Part shown: positions 26,592-35,217 of the stretch, one piece after another
How positions within the stretch are numbered: position 1 is the first letter of the stretch
Layout of the letters: each line of letters opens with the position of its first letter
Assembly: GCA_022821495.1 (NCBI GenBank)
Contig: JAJEDN010000026.1
Span: 129,561-193,560 of the forward strand
Origin: Candidatus Poribacteria bacterium
GTDB taxonomy: Bacteria; Poribacteria; WGA-4E; WGA-3G
DNA length: 64,000 bases
Reading direction: 5' to 3'
Notes under the pieces: model-generated
The model's database searches: none
What the model saw: the letters and a program-made list of their open reading frames with translations, nothing else
What the model was told of the DNA's origin: nothing
Made by a program: the position numbers and the translations under genes

Positions 26592-26631
26592 TGCACCCTT
26601 TCCTTTTCAAAATAGTATCTTTAATTATAAA
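26592..26631 (+). promoter_or_regulatory. Shared 40-bp upstream motif, copy 3
   Basis: TGCACCCTTTC, then TTTTCAAA and TTTAATTATAAA match copies at 21891 and 23672 with conserved spacing, although the rest of the upstream regions are unrelated. It ends 61 bases before the LamG-like gene. This supports a promoter or operator, without proof. Confidence 0.4.
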
Positions 26632-26692
26632 GGAACTCAAGTAACGTGAGTTTAAAAATAAAACGAAAATTATATTGGAAAGGCGCGACATT

Positions 26693-27469
26693 ATGAAAGT
26701 ATTGAGCATTGGAGTGGGTATATTTATCCTAACTTGTTCTGCATGGGCTGGGGAGTTTCTGGAAACTTTTGATGATAAAGATATTATAGAACAGTGGCAG
26801 GAACTGACAATATTAAACTTTGGAGAAGGACTTCCCGGTCCCCATTCTTGGAAAATTGTTGACGGTCAACTTCAGTTTTTAATAATGGGTGATGAGCGTG
26901 TGACGCATTTATTTTCCATCGGGGATGAAGAGTGGCAAGATTACGATATTGAGGTTGACGTTAAGCCGCTCCGAAAACATGGACCTGCCCATATTGTGAT
27001 TGCCTCGCGGATTCATCAGACCAAAAAAGATCAGACATGGGGAGTCCTCTGTACAATTGGAGACATGCCGGTACCCGAACCTAAATCCATGGCTCTCTGT
27101 TTTGGTCGTCGCTTGCTGGATGGAGATGCTTTTCTGCACTTTGAAGGGAAACCTTATCGCTCCTTAAGCGTAGGACGTTGGTCTCACCTGAAGTTGAGCG
27201 TTCATGGAAAGCACTTGACGTTTTGGATTAATGGCGAACAAGTTCTCGGACCCGTCGCTTTGGAAGCGAATCAATTTTTAGTACAGGAGCGCGAGTTTCT
27301 GTTTCCTGACTATCCGAACGGTAAAGTCGGTTTCGGGGTCTCAAATTACTCCGCGCTTTTTGATAACCTAAGCATCACTACTGGTGACGATATCCCAAAT
27401 CCGCGTGGGTTAGCCGTAACACCAAAAACAAAACTTGCGACCACTTGGGGAAACTTGAAGCAGTTTTAA
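26693..27469 (+). CDS. Secreted concanavalin-like (LamG/DUF1080-type) domain protein
   Basis: A 258-residue protein with a signal peptide (MKVLSIGVG... ending SAWAGE). One jelly-roll domain spans residues about 20-235: FLETFDDKDIIEQW at the start, HLKLSVHGKHLTFWINGEQV in the centre and GKVGFGVSNYSALFDNLSI at the end. This is the fold of 3-keto-disaccharide-hydrolase-like and LamG sugar-binding domains; catalytic residues cannot be assigned. The ATG at 26693 is preferred to an upstream TTG at 26675 because it begins the signal peptide. It ends in KLATTWGNLKQF, like the protein at 20812. Confidence 0.82.
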   Translation: MKVLSIGVGIFILTCSAWAGEFLETFDDKDIIEQWQELTILNFGEGLPGPHSWKIVDGQLQFLIMGDERVTHLFSIGDEEWQDYDIEVDVKPLRKHGPAHIVIASRIHQTKKDQTWGVLCTIGDMPVPEPKSMALCFGRRLLDGDAFLHFEGKPYRSLSVGRWSHLKLSVHGKHLTFWINGEQVLGPVALEANQFLVQEREFLFPDYPNGKVGFGVSNYSALFDNLSITTGDDIPNPRGLAVTPKTKLATTWGNLKQF

Positions 27470-27604
27470 GGTATATTAAAGGTTTCATTTTACTGTTGTG
27501 TTTGGTATACTCTCCAGTAGGAAAGTGACCTGATATTGAAAGAATTCGTCTACTTACCGCCGTGCCAGTCTAAAATCGGTGGAATATAATCATGGAGCAT
27601 TCTG

Positions 27605-30598
27605 ATGGAAAAAGAAAACGATGTTCAACTGATTCGTAGAATTTTGTCAGGCAACGATGAGGCATTTAGTGTTTTAGTCCGTAGGCACCAAAAGGGTATT
27701 CACGCCCTTGCGTGGCGGAAAGTTGGTGATTTTCACATCGCTGAAGAGATTACCCAAGACACTTTCCTTTCGGTATATAAGAACCTCGCGCAGCTAAAAA
27801 ATCCGAACCAGTTTGCGGGTTGGGTTTATGTAATTGCCAATCGGTTCTGTCTAAAGTGGCTTCAAAAAAATAAATTCACGACGCAATCATTGGAAGACAC
27901 ACCTATCGAAGAAATCGAGAATTCCTCTTATACACATCACGTAGCAGACCAACGGCAGACAGAGGTCGCCGAGGATCGCCATGAACTCGTCAAAAAACTG
28001 CTATCAAAACTGCCAGAGAGCGAACGCACAGTGGTAACACTCCACTACCTCGGAGAAATGACAGCGAAGGAAATCGGAAAATTTTTAGGGGTGTCGGCGA
28101 ACACAATTAAAAGTCGACTGCGTAGAGGACGTAAGCGTCTACAAGAACAGCAGGTAGAACCGTTGGTACGCGAAACACTCGGAGGGATCCCGTTCCCCGC
28201 CCAAGTAACTGAACGTATCATGCAGGAAATCGCCGATATGGAACCGATACCGCCTTCGGTTAGCAAACCTTTACTACCGTGGGCGGCTCTTGGAACTGCT
28301 GCTGTTTTGCTCATATTGCTGTTCGGTGCGATCGCGCAATATCTGGTGCGTTTTCAGAAGCCGTACAGTTTTGAAGCACAATCTGAACGGACAATTGAAA
28401 TCATTGACACACCTATCATTCTTAATACCACGGCAAAACCCGCTGTGCGAAACCGAGTTGGGCAGGCTGCTACCGCCGGTAAAAACAGCGGCACCGGCAC
28501 ACAAGTCGCTACAACGACGACAGCATCTGTGGAGGACCCTGCCAAATTTTCTACCGGGCAGTGGACGCAGGGAGGCTCACCGCCAGGGGGATTCGTCCGC
28601 GATATCTTCGCTACACCTGAAGGGACCATCTATGCTGTTACCCCGACAGGCATATACAGATTAGGAACAGATGCGACCACGTGGACACGCATCAACGCGG
28701 ATATTCCAATTGGTAAATCGCTAATGCCGATGGCAGAACATAGGGGTACGCTTTACATAGTATCCGCCGATGAAATATTTATGTCGGGTGATAGGGGTGA
28801 AACGTGGCGGACAATCGGTCCCAGACCAAAGGGAGATGCTGTCGGTCTCATCATTACGGATGAAGAAGTAGGGACGGGGTCACCTCGCGCCTACTCACAA
28901 GCACATCGGACGATGTATCTTGCCCTCAGAGATGAAGGGATTTTTCGATCTACAGACGGTGGCGTACATTGGGACGCATTTAACGATGGATTGGCAAGTA
29001 AAGAGATTTCTACAGTCGCTGCTGTTGAAAAAACAGTGTTCGCGGGTACAGCACGCGGTCTCTATCGCCTCAATTCAGACACTTGGAAAAAACTGCCCGT
29101 GGAGACATCAAGAGCCATCTACTCCTTGGCAACGTATGAAAATAATCTCTACATTGGGACAGGGCCGGAACTGTTGGGATTCACGCCAATAGGAAAAGAA
29201 CAAAAAGTGCCAAAAATTGAGGCGTATGCGATCAAGATCTTCCATTCTGCTGACTTCGGAGCGTCGTGGTCTGAAATAACACCCAATTATAAAGCCGGTG
29301 ATCGGGTGGTACCCGCTGGTATGATGATTTCCGCTGGCCGTGACATCCTCTTAGCTTCGACTGCCGAGCACCGATATCGGTCAACAGATAACGGACAAAC
29401 TTGGACAGAAATGGCAGGAGATACGGATATGCTCATGGTGAATAGGCTGCCAGCCGTGGTGGTGAATGAGAATACATTTTACAAAGCTGGACCTTTCGGT
29501 ATTTACCGCACAACTGATGGTGGGGTGTTGGGAAACCTACTTACAGACGGAATGGTGGGAACAAGGCTACAGGATTTGGTTGCCTTCAACAATAGATTAT
29601 ACGCCCATACTGGCTTCGCGCTCTATCAATCAACTGACGAAGGTGTGTCTTGGAAAAACCTCTCAATTGCCGAGATACCTTTTATGAAGGTTACTAAAAC
29701 TGCCTCATCAAAGCCGGACAACGCTCACGTCTACACCGCTTTTTATTCAAAATTGGCAGTGGATAACAACAATCTTTATTTTGTCTCACCTAAAGATGAC
29801 AACTTGCAAATTTTCCGCTTATCCACAGATGGCGATATACGCAGTCCCGTGCAAAGTATACCCACTTCTGATGATAAAGCACTGTTCCGTAAGTTAGAGA
29901 CAAGTAGCGAGGTAGCGAAAGAGACGCACTTATCTGAGGGTTCTGAAGAAGCGCATCACGCAGTTGTCCCAATCATTCCACCGCCTATACGTGGAAAAGA
30001 CGAGAAAGCCAGAATGGTCGCAGTCTGTAACGATGCGTTCTATGCGGAGCAGGGACGCAGACTTTTTAAGTGGAGACTTGGTGATCCGAAGTGGACAAAC
30101 ACAGGATTAACAGACAGGGACCAACGGTCTTATGAAGACCTCAGCATGGAACTCAAATTAGCGGTTTCGGGCGAAACCCTCTACGTCGGCAAACGCGATG
30201 GTAAGCTGTTTCAGTCGCTTGATGGCGGGAGCAGCTGGCGAGACGTTACACCCAGTCTACCGCTTTACTTTACCCGTTTCAACGAGATAACCTTTGCAGA
30301 TTCAACAGTTTATGTTGCAACAGACGAAGGGGTCTTGAGTTCAGAAACTGGTGCCCATTGGTGCGTGTTAACGGATAGTTCGGGACGGTGTCCCATTATA
30401 GATGGATTTGCTGTGGATGGTCCCACAATCTATGGTGTTAGCGATATCGGGACCTACCGCTTGGATACGGGTAATCAATGGAAAAAAATTTCTTCAGAAG
30501 CACTCGGTGAAACTGTTGCACTCGCCGTCATTAACGATAAACTCTATAGTGCGATTGAAGATCGCGGGATATTTCACATCGCGCTTGCAGAAGAATAG
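27605..30598 (+). CDS. ECF sigma factor fused through a membrane anchor to an extracytoplasmic beta-propeller
   Basis: A 997-residue single chain. Residues 1-190 are a complete ECF sigma factor: region 2 at about 20-90 (IAEEITQDTFLSVYKNL) and region 4 at about 130-180 with the helix-turn-helix MTAKEIGKFLGVSANTIKSR. After a linker there is one strong membrane segment at 223-247 and then about 750 residues outside. These hold BNR/sortilin-like propeller blades (FRSTDGGVHWDAF, YRSTDNGQTW, FQSLDGGSSW and others). No anti-sigma gene adjoins. The arrangement suggests a sigma factor tethered to its own sensor, to be freed by proteolysis or to act at the membrane. The domains are clear from sequence; the mechanism is inferred. 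Confidence 0.88.
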   Translation: MEKENDVQLIRRILSGNDEAFSVLVRRHQKGIHALAWRKVGDFHIAEEITQDTFLSVYKNLAQLKNPNQFAGWVYVIANRFCLKWLQKNKFTTQSLEDTPIEEIENSSYTHHVADQRQTEVAEDRHELVKKLLSKLPESERTVVTLHYLGEMTAKEIGKFLGVSANTIKSRLRRGRKRLQEQQVEPLVRETLGGIPFPAQVTERIMQEIADMEPIPPSVSKPLLPWAALGTAAVLLILLFGAIAQYLVRFQKPYSFEAQSERTIEIIDTPIILNTTAKPAVRNRVGQAATAGKNSGTGTQVATTTTASVEDPAKFSTGQWTQGGSPPGGFVRDIFATPEGTIYAVTPTGIYRLGTDATTWTRINADIPIGKSLMPMAEHRGTLYIVSADEIFMSGDRGETWRTIGPRPKGDAVGLIITDEEVGTGSPRAYSQAHRTMYLALRDEGIFRSTDGGVHWDAFNDGLASKEISTVAAVEKTVFAGTARGLYRLNSDTWKKLPVETSRAIYSLATYENNLYIGTGPELLGFTPIGKEQKVPKIEAYAIKIFHSADFGASWSEITPNYKAGDRVVPAGMMISAGRDILLASTAEHRYRSTDNGQTWTEMAGDTDMLMVNRLPAVVVNENTFYKAGPFGIYRTTDGGVLGNLLTDGMVGTRLQDLVAFNNRLYAHTGFALYQSTDEGVSWKNLSIAEIPFMKVTKTASSKPDNAHVYTAFYSKLAVDNNNLYFVSPKDDNLQIFRLSTDGDIRSPVQSIPTSDDKALFRKLETSSEVAKETHLSEGSEEAHHAVVPIIPPPIRGKDEKARMVAVCNDAFYAEQGRRLFKWRLGDPKWTNTGLTDRDQRSYEDLSMELKLAVSGETLYVGKRDGKLFQSLDGGSSWRDVTPSLPLYFTRFNEITFADSTVYVATDEGVLSSETGAHWCVLTDSSGRCPIIDGFAVDGPTIYGVSDIGTYRLDTGNQWKKISSEALGETVALAVINDKLYSAIEDRGIFHIALAEE

Positions 30599-30600
30599 AT

Positions 30601-30724
30601 CGGAACTTGCGCAATTTCTAATGAAAACCTCTGACCCGTATGCCACAGACGAGGTTTAAAACCGGCCCATACACCGCAGGCGAGGTTTAAAACCTCGCCT
30701 GCAAAGTAATTTGCGTGAGTTCTA
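30601..30724. repeat. Miniature element variant with a different hairpin core
   Basis: The ends GGAACTTGCGCAATTTCT and ATTTGCGTGAGTTCT are near inverted repeats and resemble the TTACGCA ends of the other elements. The interior is unrelated: a GAGGTTTAAAACC-like stretch followed by a 13-base perfect hairpin at 30676-30702 (GCAGGCGAGGTTT, A, then its complement). It lies between two convergent genes and may also act as a terminator. Confidence 0.6.
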
Positions 30725-30758
30725 CCGTTCACGATTTAATATCCGACAAAAAATTGTC

Positions 30759-31715
30759 CTACAAGGCATGGTCTTCAGGACGGACACCTTTCGTAAAAGT
30801 GCCGAAACCGAAGAACGTCGGTTCATAATCGCCGACATAATCGACAACACTCTTATCAGGAATTGCGTCCTCCATCCCCATACACCAATAGCAGCCGTTG
30901 ACGAGAAGACGGCGAAGTCCTTCGCTCTCCAAATCCACAGAAGCACCCATTGTCGTATTTAAAACGCGCGAGGTGTTACCTTCATCACCTGTATAGGTCT
31001 TAATCCACACCATCGGCATTGTGATGGTATCCGGTTTCGGGGCATCTGTCGGATCCATACCGACCAACACTTGCCCGTGAATAAGCACTTCGGAGTCGCC
31101 TGTCAAATCGTTAATGCCGTAGACATCGGACGGCCCCCAAACATCGTCAACTCCCTTGAGAATCGGATGGTCTTGCATCGCCTCGTCAATAACACCGCGA
31201 GCACTCTCTTTGCCGTGATGTCCATGGTGGTTGACCCACGTTTCACCGAGTACCTGCCTACCGTAGCCGCCTTCAAACTCTTTACTATTGAAACTATATT
31301 TCGCGTACGGACTCTCAAGATCGCGGCTATAGCTGAAAGCGTGTGTCGCCGTCCGGAGTCCCATCACAGGTTTACCAGCATTCGTATAATCAACGACATA
31401 TTTCATCTGTTCATCGGGCAGTTCACGGAAACGCGTGAACAGTACCATCATATCCGCCGATTCTAAATTGTGCAGTCCCGGAATATTGGTCTGCACTTCT
31501 GGATCAATCTCGCCTGTATCGGGATTAACAGCAAACAGCACCGTGCATTTAAACCCGTGATGTGTGGCTAACACCTTCCCCAACATCGGTAACGCCTCTT
31601 CAGAGCGATACTCTTCATCGCCACTGACAAGGACAATATGTTTACCTTGCCCGGGCCCTTCGTTCCCTTCGTAAACAACCCATTCGTTATTCATCAAAAA
31701 TTTTACTCCATCCAT
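30759..31715 (-). CDS. ThuA domain-containing protein
   Basis: A 318-residue cytosolic protein with the ThuA (trehalose-utilisation, glutamine-amidotransferase-like) fold: HIVLVSGDEEYRSEEALPML at the start, DMMVLFTRFRELPDEQ with the elbow strand and GKPVMGLRTATHAF in the middle. A His-rich WVNHHGHHG follows, and the end carries GCYWCMGMEDAIPDKSVVDY. The usual active-site Cys of amidotransferases is not evident, as in most ThuA proteins, whose function is largely unknown. Start 31715 or the ATG at 31694 are both possible; a GGAG lies 11 bases before the latter. Two fragments of a related gene lie at 21843 and 23604. Confidence 0.88.
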   Translation of the reverse strand: MDGVKFLMNNEWVVYEGNEGPGQGKHIVLVSGDEEYRSEEALPMLGKVLATHHGFKCTVLFAVNPDTGEIDPEVQTNIPGLHNLESADMMVLFTRFRELPDEQMKYVVDYTNAGKPVMGLRTATHAFSYSRDLESPYAKYSFNSKEFEGGYGRQVLGETWVNHHGHHGKESARGVIDEAMQDHPILKGVDDVWGPSDVYGINDLTGDSEVLIHGQVLVGMDPTDAPKPDTITMPMVWIKTYTGDEGNTSRVLNTTMGASVDLESEGLRRLLVNGCYWCMGMEDAIPDKSVVDYVGDYEPTFFGFGTFTKGVRPEDHAL

Positions 31716-31856
31716 AAAATAAGATTTTGCCTAAGTATAGCATACCTTCCTTTTCAAGTCACCTTAAATTGCCAACAATAACGTGAGCCTACAACCGCGG
31801 CATATTGCGTGTTCTATTTCTGAATCAGGATTTATAGGATTGCGTAAACGTGCCTG

Positions 31857-32354
31857 CTAATCCATCTCACCCGCGTCCTGTAGGGCATTATTGATGAGCC
31901 TATTGCTCAGGTGTATTCCGTTATCCCGCAACTGAATTAAAAGCGGCTTGATGGCATCAATCAAGCCTTCTTCCTTCGCCGCAATTAAAACGCCTACTGT
32001 GCCTCTAAAGGGTAATCCGATTCTTGCGGCGTGCTGTCTCGCCTTGAGTTCATCAATAATGACAAATTGTGCATCGTGTTTTTTGGCAAGCGCGAATACG
32101 GCGGCTTCATCAAGATCAAGTCCGCTTCTCACATAAGTTGATACGTCCTTTACATCTGTCAAATGAACGGTTTTAATCCACGGAGCATCGTTAAGTGCCT
32201 GCAGGCGGTGCATTCTTTCTACCCCAAGAAACTCCGCTTTGACCTCTTCAGGAATCCATACCTCAGTGTAAAGTTCGCGTAATAAAAAAAGGAGGTCAAG
32301 TCCGAAGAGTGCAACGAGCGAACTATTGTTACTGATAATTGGCTTTGGAGGCAT
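31857..32354 (-). CDS. DUF3368 PIN-like toxin
   Basis: A 165-residue protein of the DUF3368 family, a branch of PIN-domain ribonucleases. Visible acidic residues of the metal site are in ISNNSSLVAL (beta-1), EEVKAEF, GLDLDEAAVFALA and FVIIDELKAR. These toxins are usually encoded with UPF0175 antitoxins and are thought to cut RNA. ATG 32354 overlaps the end of the upstream gene by 26 bases, and that gene's C-terminus is a UPF0175 domain, so toxin and antitoxin are translationally coupled. A TTG at 32369 is an alternative start. Confidence 0.85.
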   Translation of the reverse strand: MPPKPIISNNSSLVALFGLDLLFLLRELYTEVWIPEEVKAEFLGVERMHRLQALNDAPWIKTVHLTDVKDVSTYVRSGLDLDEAAVFALAKKHDAQFVIIDELKARQHAARIGLPFRGTVGVLIAAKEEGLIDAIKPLLIQLRDNGIHLSNRLINNALQDAGEMD

Positions 32355-33738
32355 GCTTGAGTTCCGCAAGTAGATCTTCAGTTAGCTCAAACAGAGAAAG
32401 CCCGTAATCCCCCATAAGATACCAGAACGCTTCGCGGGATATACCTACCAATTGGGCAGCAAGTCCCGTACTAATCGCGCCGTTTTTATAATATTTCAAT
32501 GCCAACGCCAGCCGAGTTTCCTTTTCCAGTTCGGCAAGTCCTTTTTGTGGAGTCAACAGTTCCGCTATGTCTTCGGGTAAACAAACACCAGTTTTCTGTT
32601 CAAAATCTACAACGTTCCTGTGGTTGTCATGAAACGCCTGCATGATAGCCATCCCCATATCCTTGGCAGCAATTAGGTCAATTTTCGATTTTTCCCACTC
32701 TTTCACATATAACCACGCTATCCCGCGCTTGTAATACACCGCTGCGTAATCGGGATCAAGAGATAGCACTGTGTTATAGTCTTCAATCGCTGATTTCACT
32801 TCACCTTGACGGAGGGAAGCGGCACCTCGATGACTGTAAGCAATCGGGAGATCAGAGGCGAAGGATATGGTTATATTATAGTTTTCGAGTGCAGCGTCAG
32901 ACTCGTTTCTGCTGTCGTAAGCCACACCAAGGTTAAGATACGCCTCGGCATAATCGGATTTCAAATCGATCGCTGTGACATAATCTTTGATGGCGGAATC
33001 ACTCTCACCTTTTTTGAAGTGTGCTCTGCCAAGGTTGAGATACGCCTCGGCATAATCCGGTTTCAAAGCGATCGCTGTACTATAGTTTTCAATAGCAGCA
33101 CAGAGTTCCGCTTCACTGTAGTATTCTTCTCCGTAAGATATAGAGACTTTAGGGACTCTCGCCTCCAGTCCTACTGCTACCTTATAGCGTGAAAGCACTG
33201 CCAAAATCTCGCTGTCCTTCTCGTAAGCGACACCGCGAGCATTATAAAACTGGGGAAACTTTGGCTGGAGTTCTATTGCCGTATCATAATCTCTAATCGC
33301 ACTGTCATAAGAACCCTCTTTGAGAGCGTCGGTGCCTCTATTGTAATATGCCTCAGTCAGTTGTGGAGCCAACTTTATCGCTATACTATAATCTCCGAAG
33401 GTTTTATATGCGGCACCTTTTTTCTTATATGTGTTACGGCGGTTGTTATATGCCTCAGCTAATTTTGGATTGTGCTTGATCGCCGTGCAATAATCTTCAA
33501 TTGCTTTTTCATAATCGCCTTTGCCATCATAAACGCGTCCGCGATTGTAATACGCCTCGGCAAAATACGGATCCAGTTTTACCGCCTTATTGAAGGCTGC
33601 AATTGCGCGTGCATGCTCACCGTTTTTACTGTAAGCGATACCTTGGGTGTTATGTTTTGCTGCGTCGTCTTCTCTTTTCACTTCGGCAAAATCGCTGTTG
33701 TAATAGGTATCCACAGCACCTTGAATCAGTTCTTGCAT
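32329..33738 (-). CDS. TPR protein fused to a UPF0175 antitoxin domain
   Basis: A 469-residue protein; GAGGAG sits before ATG 33738 (MQELIQGAVDTYY). About ten TPR units of 34 residues run from about residue 30 to 370 (AEAYYNRGRVYDGKGDYEKA and similar). A linker follows that is shared with the TIR-TPR protein upstream (WEKSKIDLIAAKDMGMAI... then PEDIAELLT). The last 65 residues are a UPF0175 antitoxin: ALALKYYKNGAISTGLAAQL, then VGISREAFWYLMGDYGLSLF. UPF0175 proteins are normally about 80-90 residues and stand alone. The overlapping DUF3368 toxin gene supports the antitoxin reading. TPRs could sense a partner and control toxin release; this is inferred. Confidence 0.85.
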   Translation of the reverse strand: MQELIQGAVDTYYNSDFAEVKREDDAAKHNTQGIAYSKNGEHARAIAAFNKAVKLDPYFAEAYYNRGRVYDGKGDYEKAIEDYCTAIKHNPKLAEAYNNRRNTYKKKGAAYKTFGDYSIAIKLAPQLTEAYYNRGTDALKEGSYDSAIRDYDTAIELQPKFPQFYNARGVAYEKDSEILAVLSRYKVAVGLEARVPKVSISYGEEYYSEAELCAAIENYSTAIALKPDYAEAYLNLGRAHFKKGESDSAIKDYVTAIDLKSDYAEAYLNLGVAYDSRNESDAALENYNITISFASDLPIAYSHRGAASLRQGEVKSAIEDYNTVLSLDPDYAAVYYKRGIAWLYVKEWEKSKIDLIAAKDMGMAIMQAFHDNHRNVVDFEQKTGVCLPEDIAELLTPQKGLAELEKETRLALALKYYKNGAISTGLAAQLVGISREAFWYLMGDYGLSLFELTEDLLAELKHASKANYQ

Positions 33739-33777
33739 CACTTTTCTCCTCATGAATCATCTTAGCGCGGCTTAACT

Positions 33778-35217
33778 CTATGCTAAAGCCACTTCAAGTT
33801 CCGTCACCGCGTCAATGGCATCCTCAAGTTCTTTTCTGTAGATATTTACGAAGGTATCATGACTGAGTTCATTTAGGATAAATTTTCGTGCCAATTCAAT
33901 TTTGTCAACAACTCTTAGATCTAAAAGGAGGTCTCCCGCTTCGTCCGTTTCCATTTTTATCGGTACCCAGAAATCTTCACTTTTCAAGTCTTTCGGATTT
34001 TCACGATACTTAACAGCAAGATTCCTTTTCTCACAGTATCGTTTAATTGCTGCTTCAAAAGCGGTGCGAACATAGATTGCACAGGCTTTGTAGTCATTGG
34101 TATCAAGATATTCCCTTGCCTTTTCAAGGTATGCTTTATCCTCTACATAGATAGGAAGCTCATACTCATCAGTTTTCCCAAAATAGAATTCAGCATATTT
34201 CCAATCCTTCTGATCTGTTCGCTGTTTAGCGATCTCATACCACGCCTTATCATAAGTCGTCAAAAAGATTTGGTAATCTGAGAAATACTCGTTCAGAATG
34301 TCAAGAACTGGCAGGCGATTTGACATGTCTAAACCTATCAAAACATCGTCAAGTGCCAGAATTTTCATGCCCCCTTTTGGTTCTGGCAAGCACAAGATTG
34401 ATGAAAGATAGATCGCAATCGCAATCGCTGATAACTTTGCCTCGTTCAGGAAGCGATGATGTGAAGGTATATTTGTATCAAAAAATTCAACTTTTAAGAG
34501 AATCTCTCGGTTATCAAGCGTTTTTTCACCTTGGTTGTAGGTAACGCCTTGAAAATCAAAGTCAAGCGCGACTTTGTATCCAAATTTGTTGAGAATTTCG
34601 GACACCTTCGGACTTAATTCTGCTAACCTGTTTGTTAATTCTCTGTTGAAGTTAACTACCTGTCTTTCCAGATCCGCAATTTGGTGTTTTGCTCCTCTGC
34701 GCGGAAACGGAGGCTGAATGGCGTTCCAGTCCACTGTGAGGGGTCTATCTGTCCTGGGGTTGATGGTGTTTGCCAGCAGCACCTCAACCAACAGATCAAA
34801 CAAATTCACAATATCGTTTTCTCGATGAAGATAGTGTGTCTCCAATAGCACCTTGTAGTCAAGAAAACCTTTCGCTTTTGACGTTTCACTAATCAGTTCG
34901 TCAGTTATCTCTTTAACATCTCTTGACCACTTGTAGGTGTTTTTCTCTTGTTGAGGTGCTGAAAGGAAACGAAGTTTGATATGACCAGGATCCTCGGTAA
35001 AGATATTCTGATGGGTTTCAAACGCCTGGTTCTTGTTATCCTCGCTATTTTCGGGCACACCGGATTCAAGAAAGAACTTTAGGGCGAGATACAGTGACGA
35101 TTTTCCGCTCCCATTTTCTCCATAAACAAGTAAATTCTTCCCCGCATTATGAAGATCAATGTGATAGATTTGCGGAAAAGCTCTGAAGTTTTTAATTTCA
35201 ATGTCGGTTATTTTCAC
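33778..35217 (-). CDS. RecF/SMC-like AAA ATPase, partner of the TIR-TPR protein
   Basis: A 479-residue ABC-class ATPase: ITDIEIKNFRAFPQIYHIDL at the N-terminus, Walker A GENGSGKSSL near residue 33, a short helical region around 180-205 instead of a long coiled coil, and Walker B ILALDDVLIGLD near 285. The C-terminal 110 residues form a helical domain (YLEKAREYLDTNDYKACAIY, later LNELSHDTF) that resembles HEPN-like domains of defence ATPases, though an Rx4-6H motif is not clear. The start is GTG 35217, overlapping the TGA of the TIR gene in the four bases GTGA, which ties their expression. It likely acts as a DNA- or signal-sensing motor of the system. Confidence 0.85.
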   Translation of the reverse strand: MKITDIEIKNFRAFPQIYHIDLHNAGKNLLVYGENGSGKSSLYLALKFFLESGVPENSEDNKNQAFETHQNIFTEDPGHIKLRFLSAPQQEKNTYKWSRDVKEITDELISETSKAKGFLDYKVLLETHYLHRENDIVNLFDLLVEVLLANTINPRTDRPLTVDWNAIQPPFPRRGAKHQIADLERQVVNFNRELTNRLAELSPKVSEILNKFGYKVALDFDFQGVTYNQGEKTLDNREILLKVEFFDTNIPSHHRFLNEAKLSAIAIAIYLSSILCLPEPKGGMKILALDDVLIGLDMSNRLPVLDILNEYFSDYQIFLTTYDKAWYEIAKQRTDQKDWKYAEFYFGKTDEYELPIYVEDKAYLEKAREYLDTNDYKACAIYVRTAFEAAIKRYCEKRNLAVKYRENPKDLKSEDFWVPIKMETDEAGDLLLDLRVVDKIELARKFILNELSHDTFVNIYRKELEDAIDAVTELEVALA

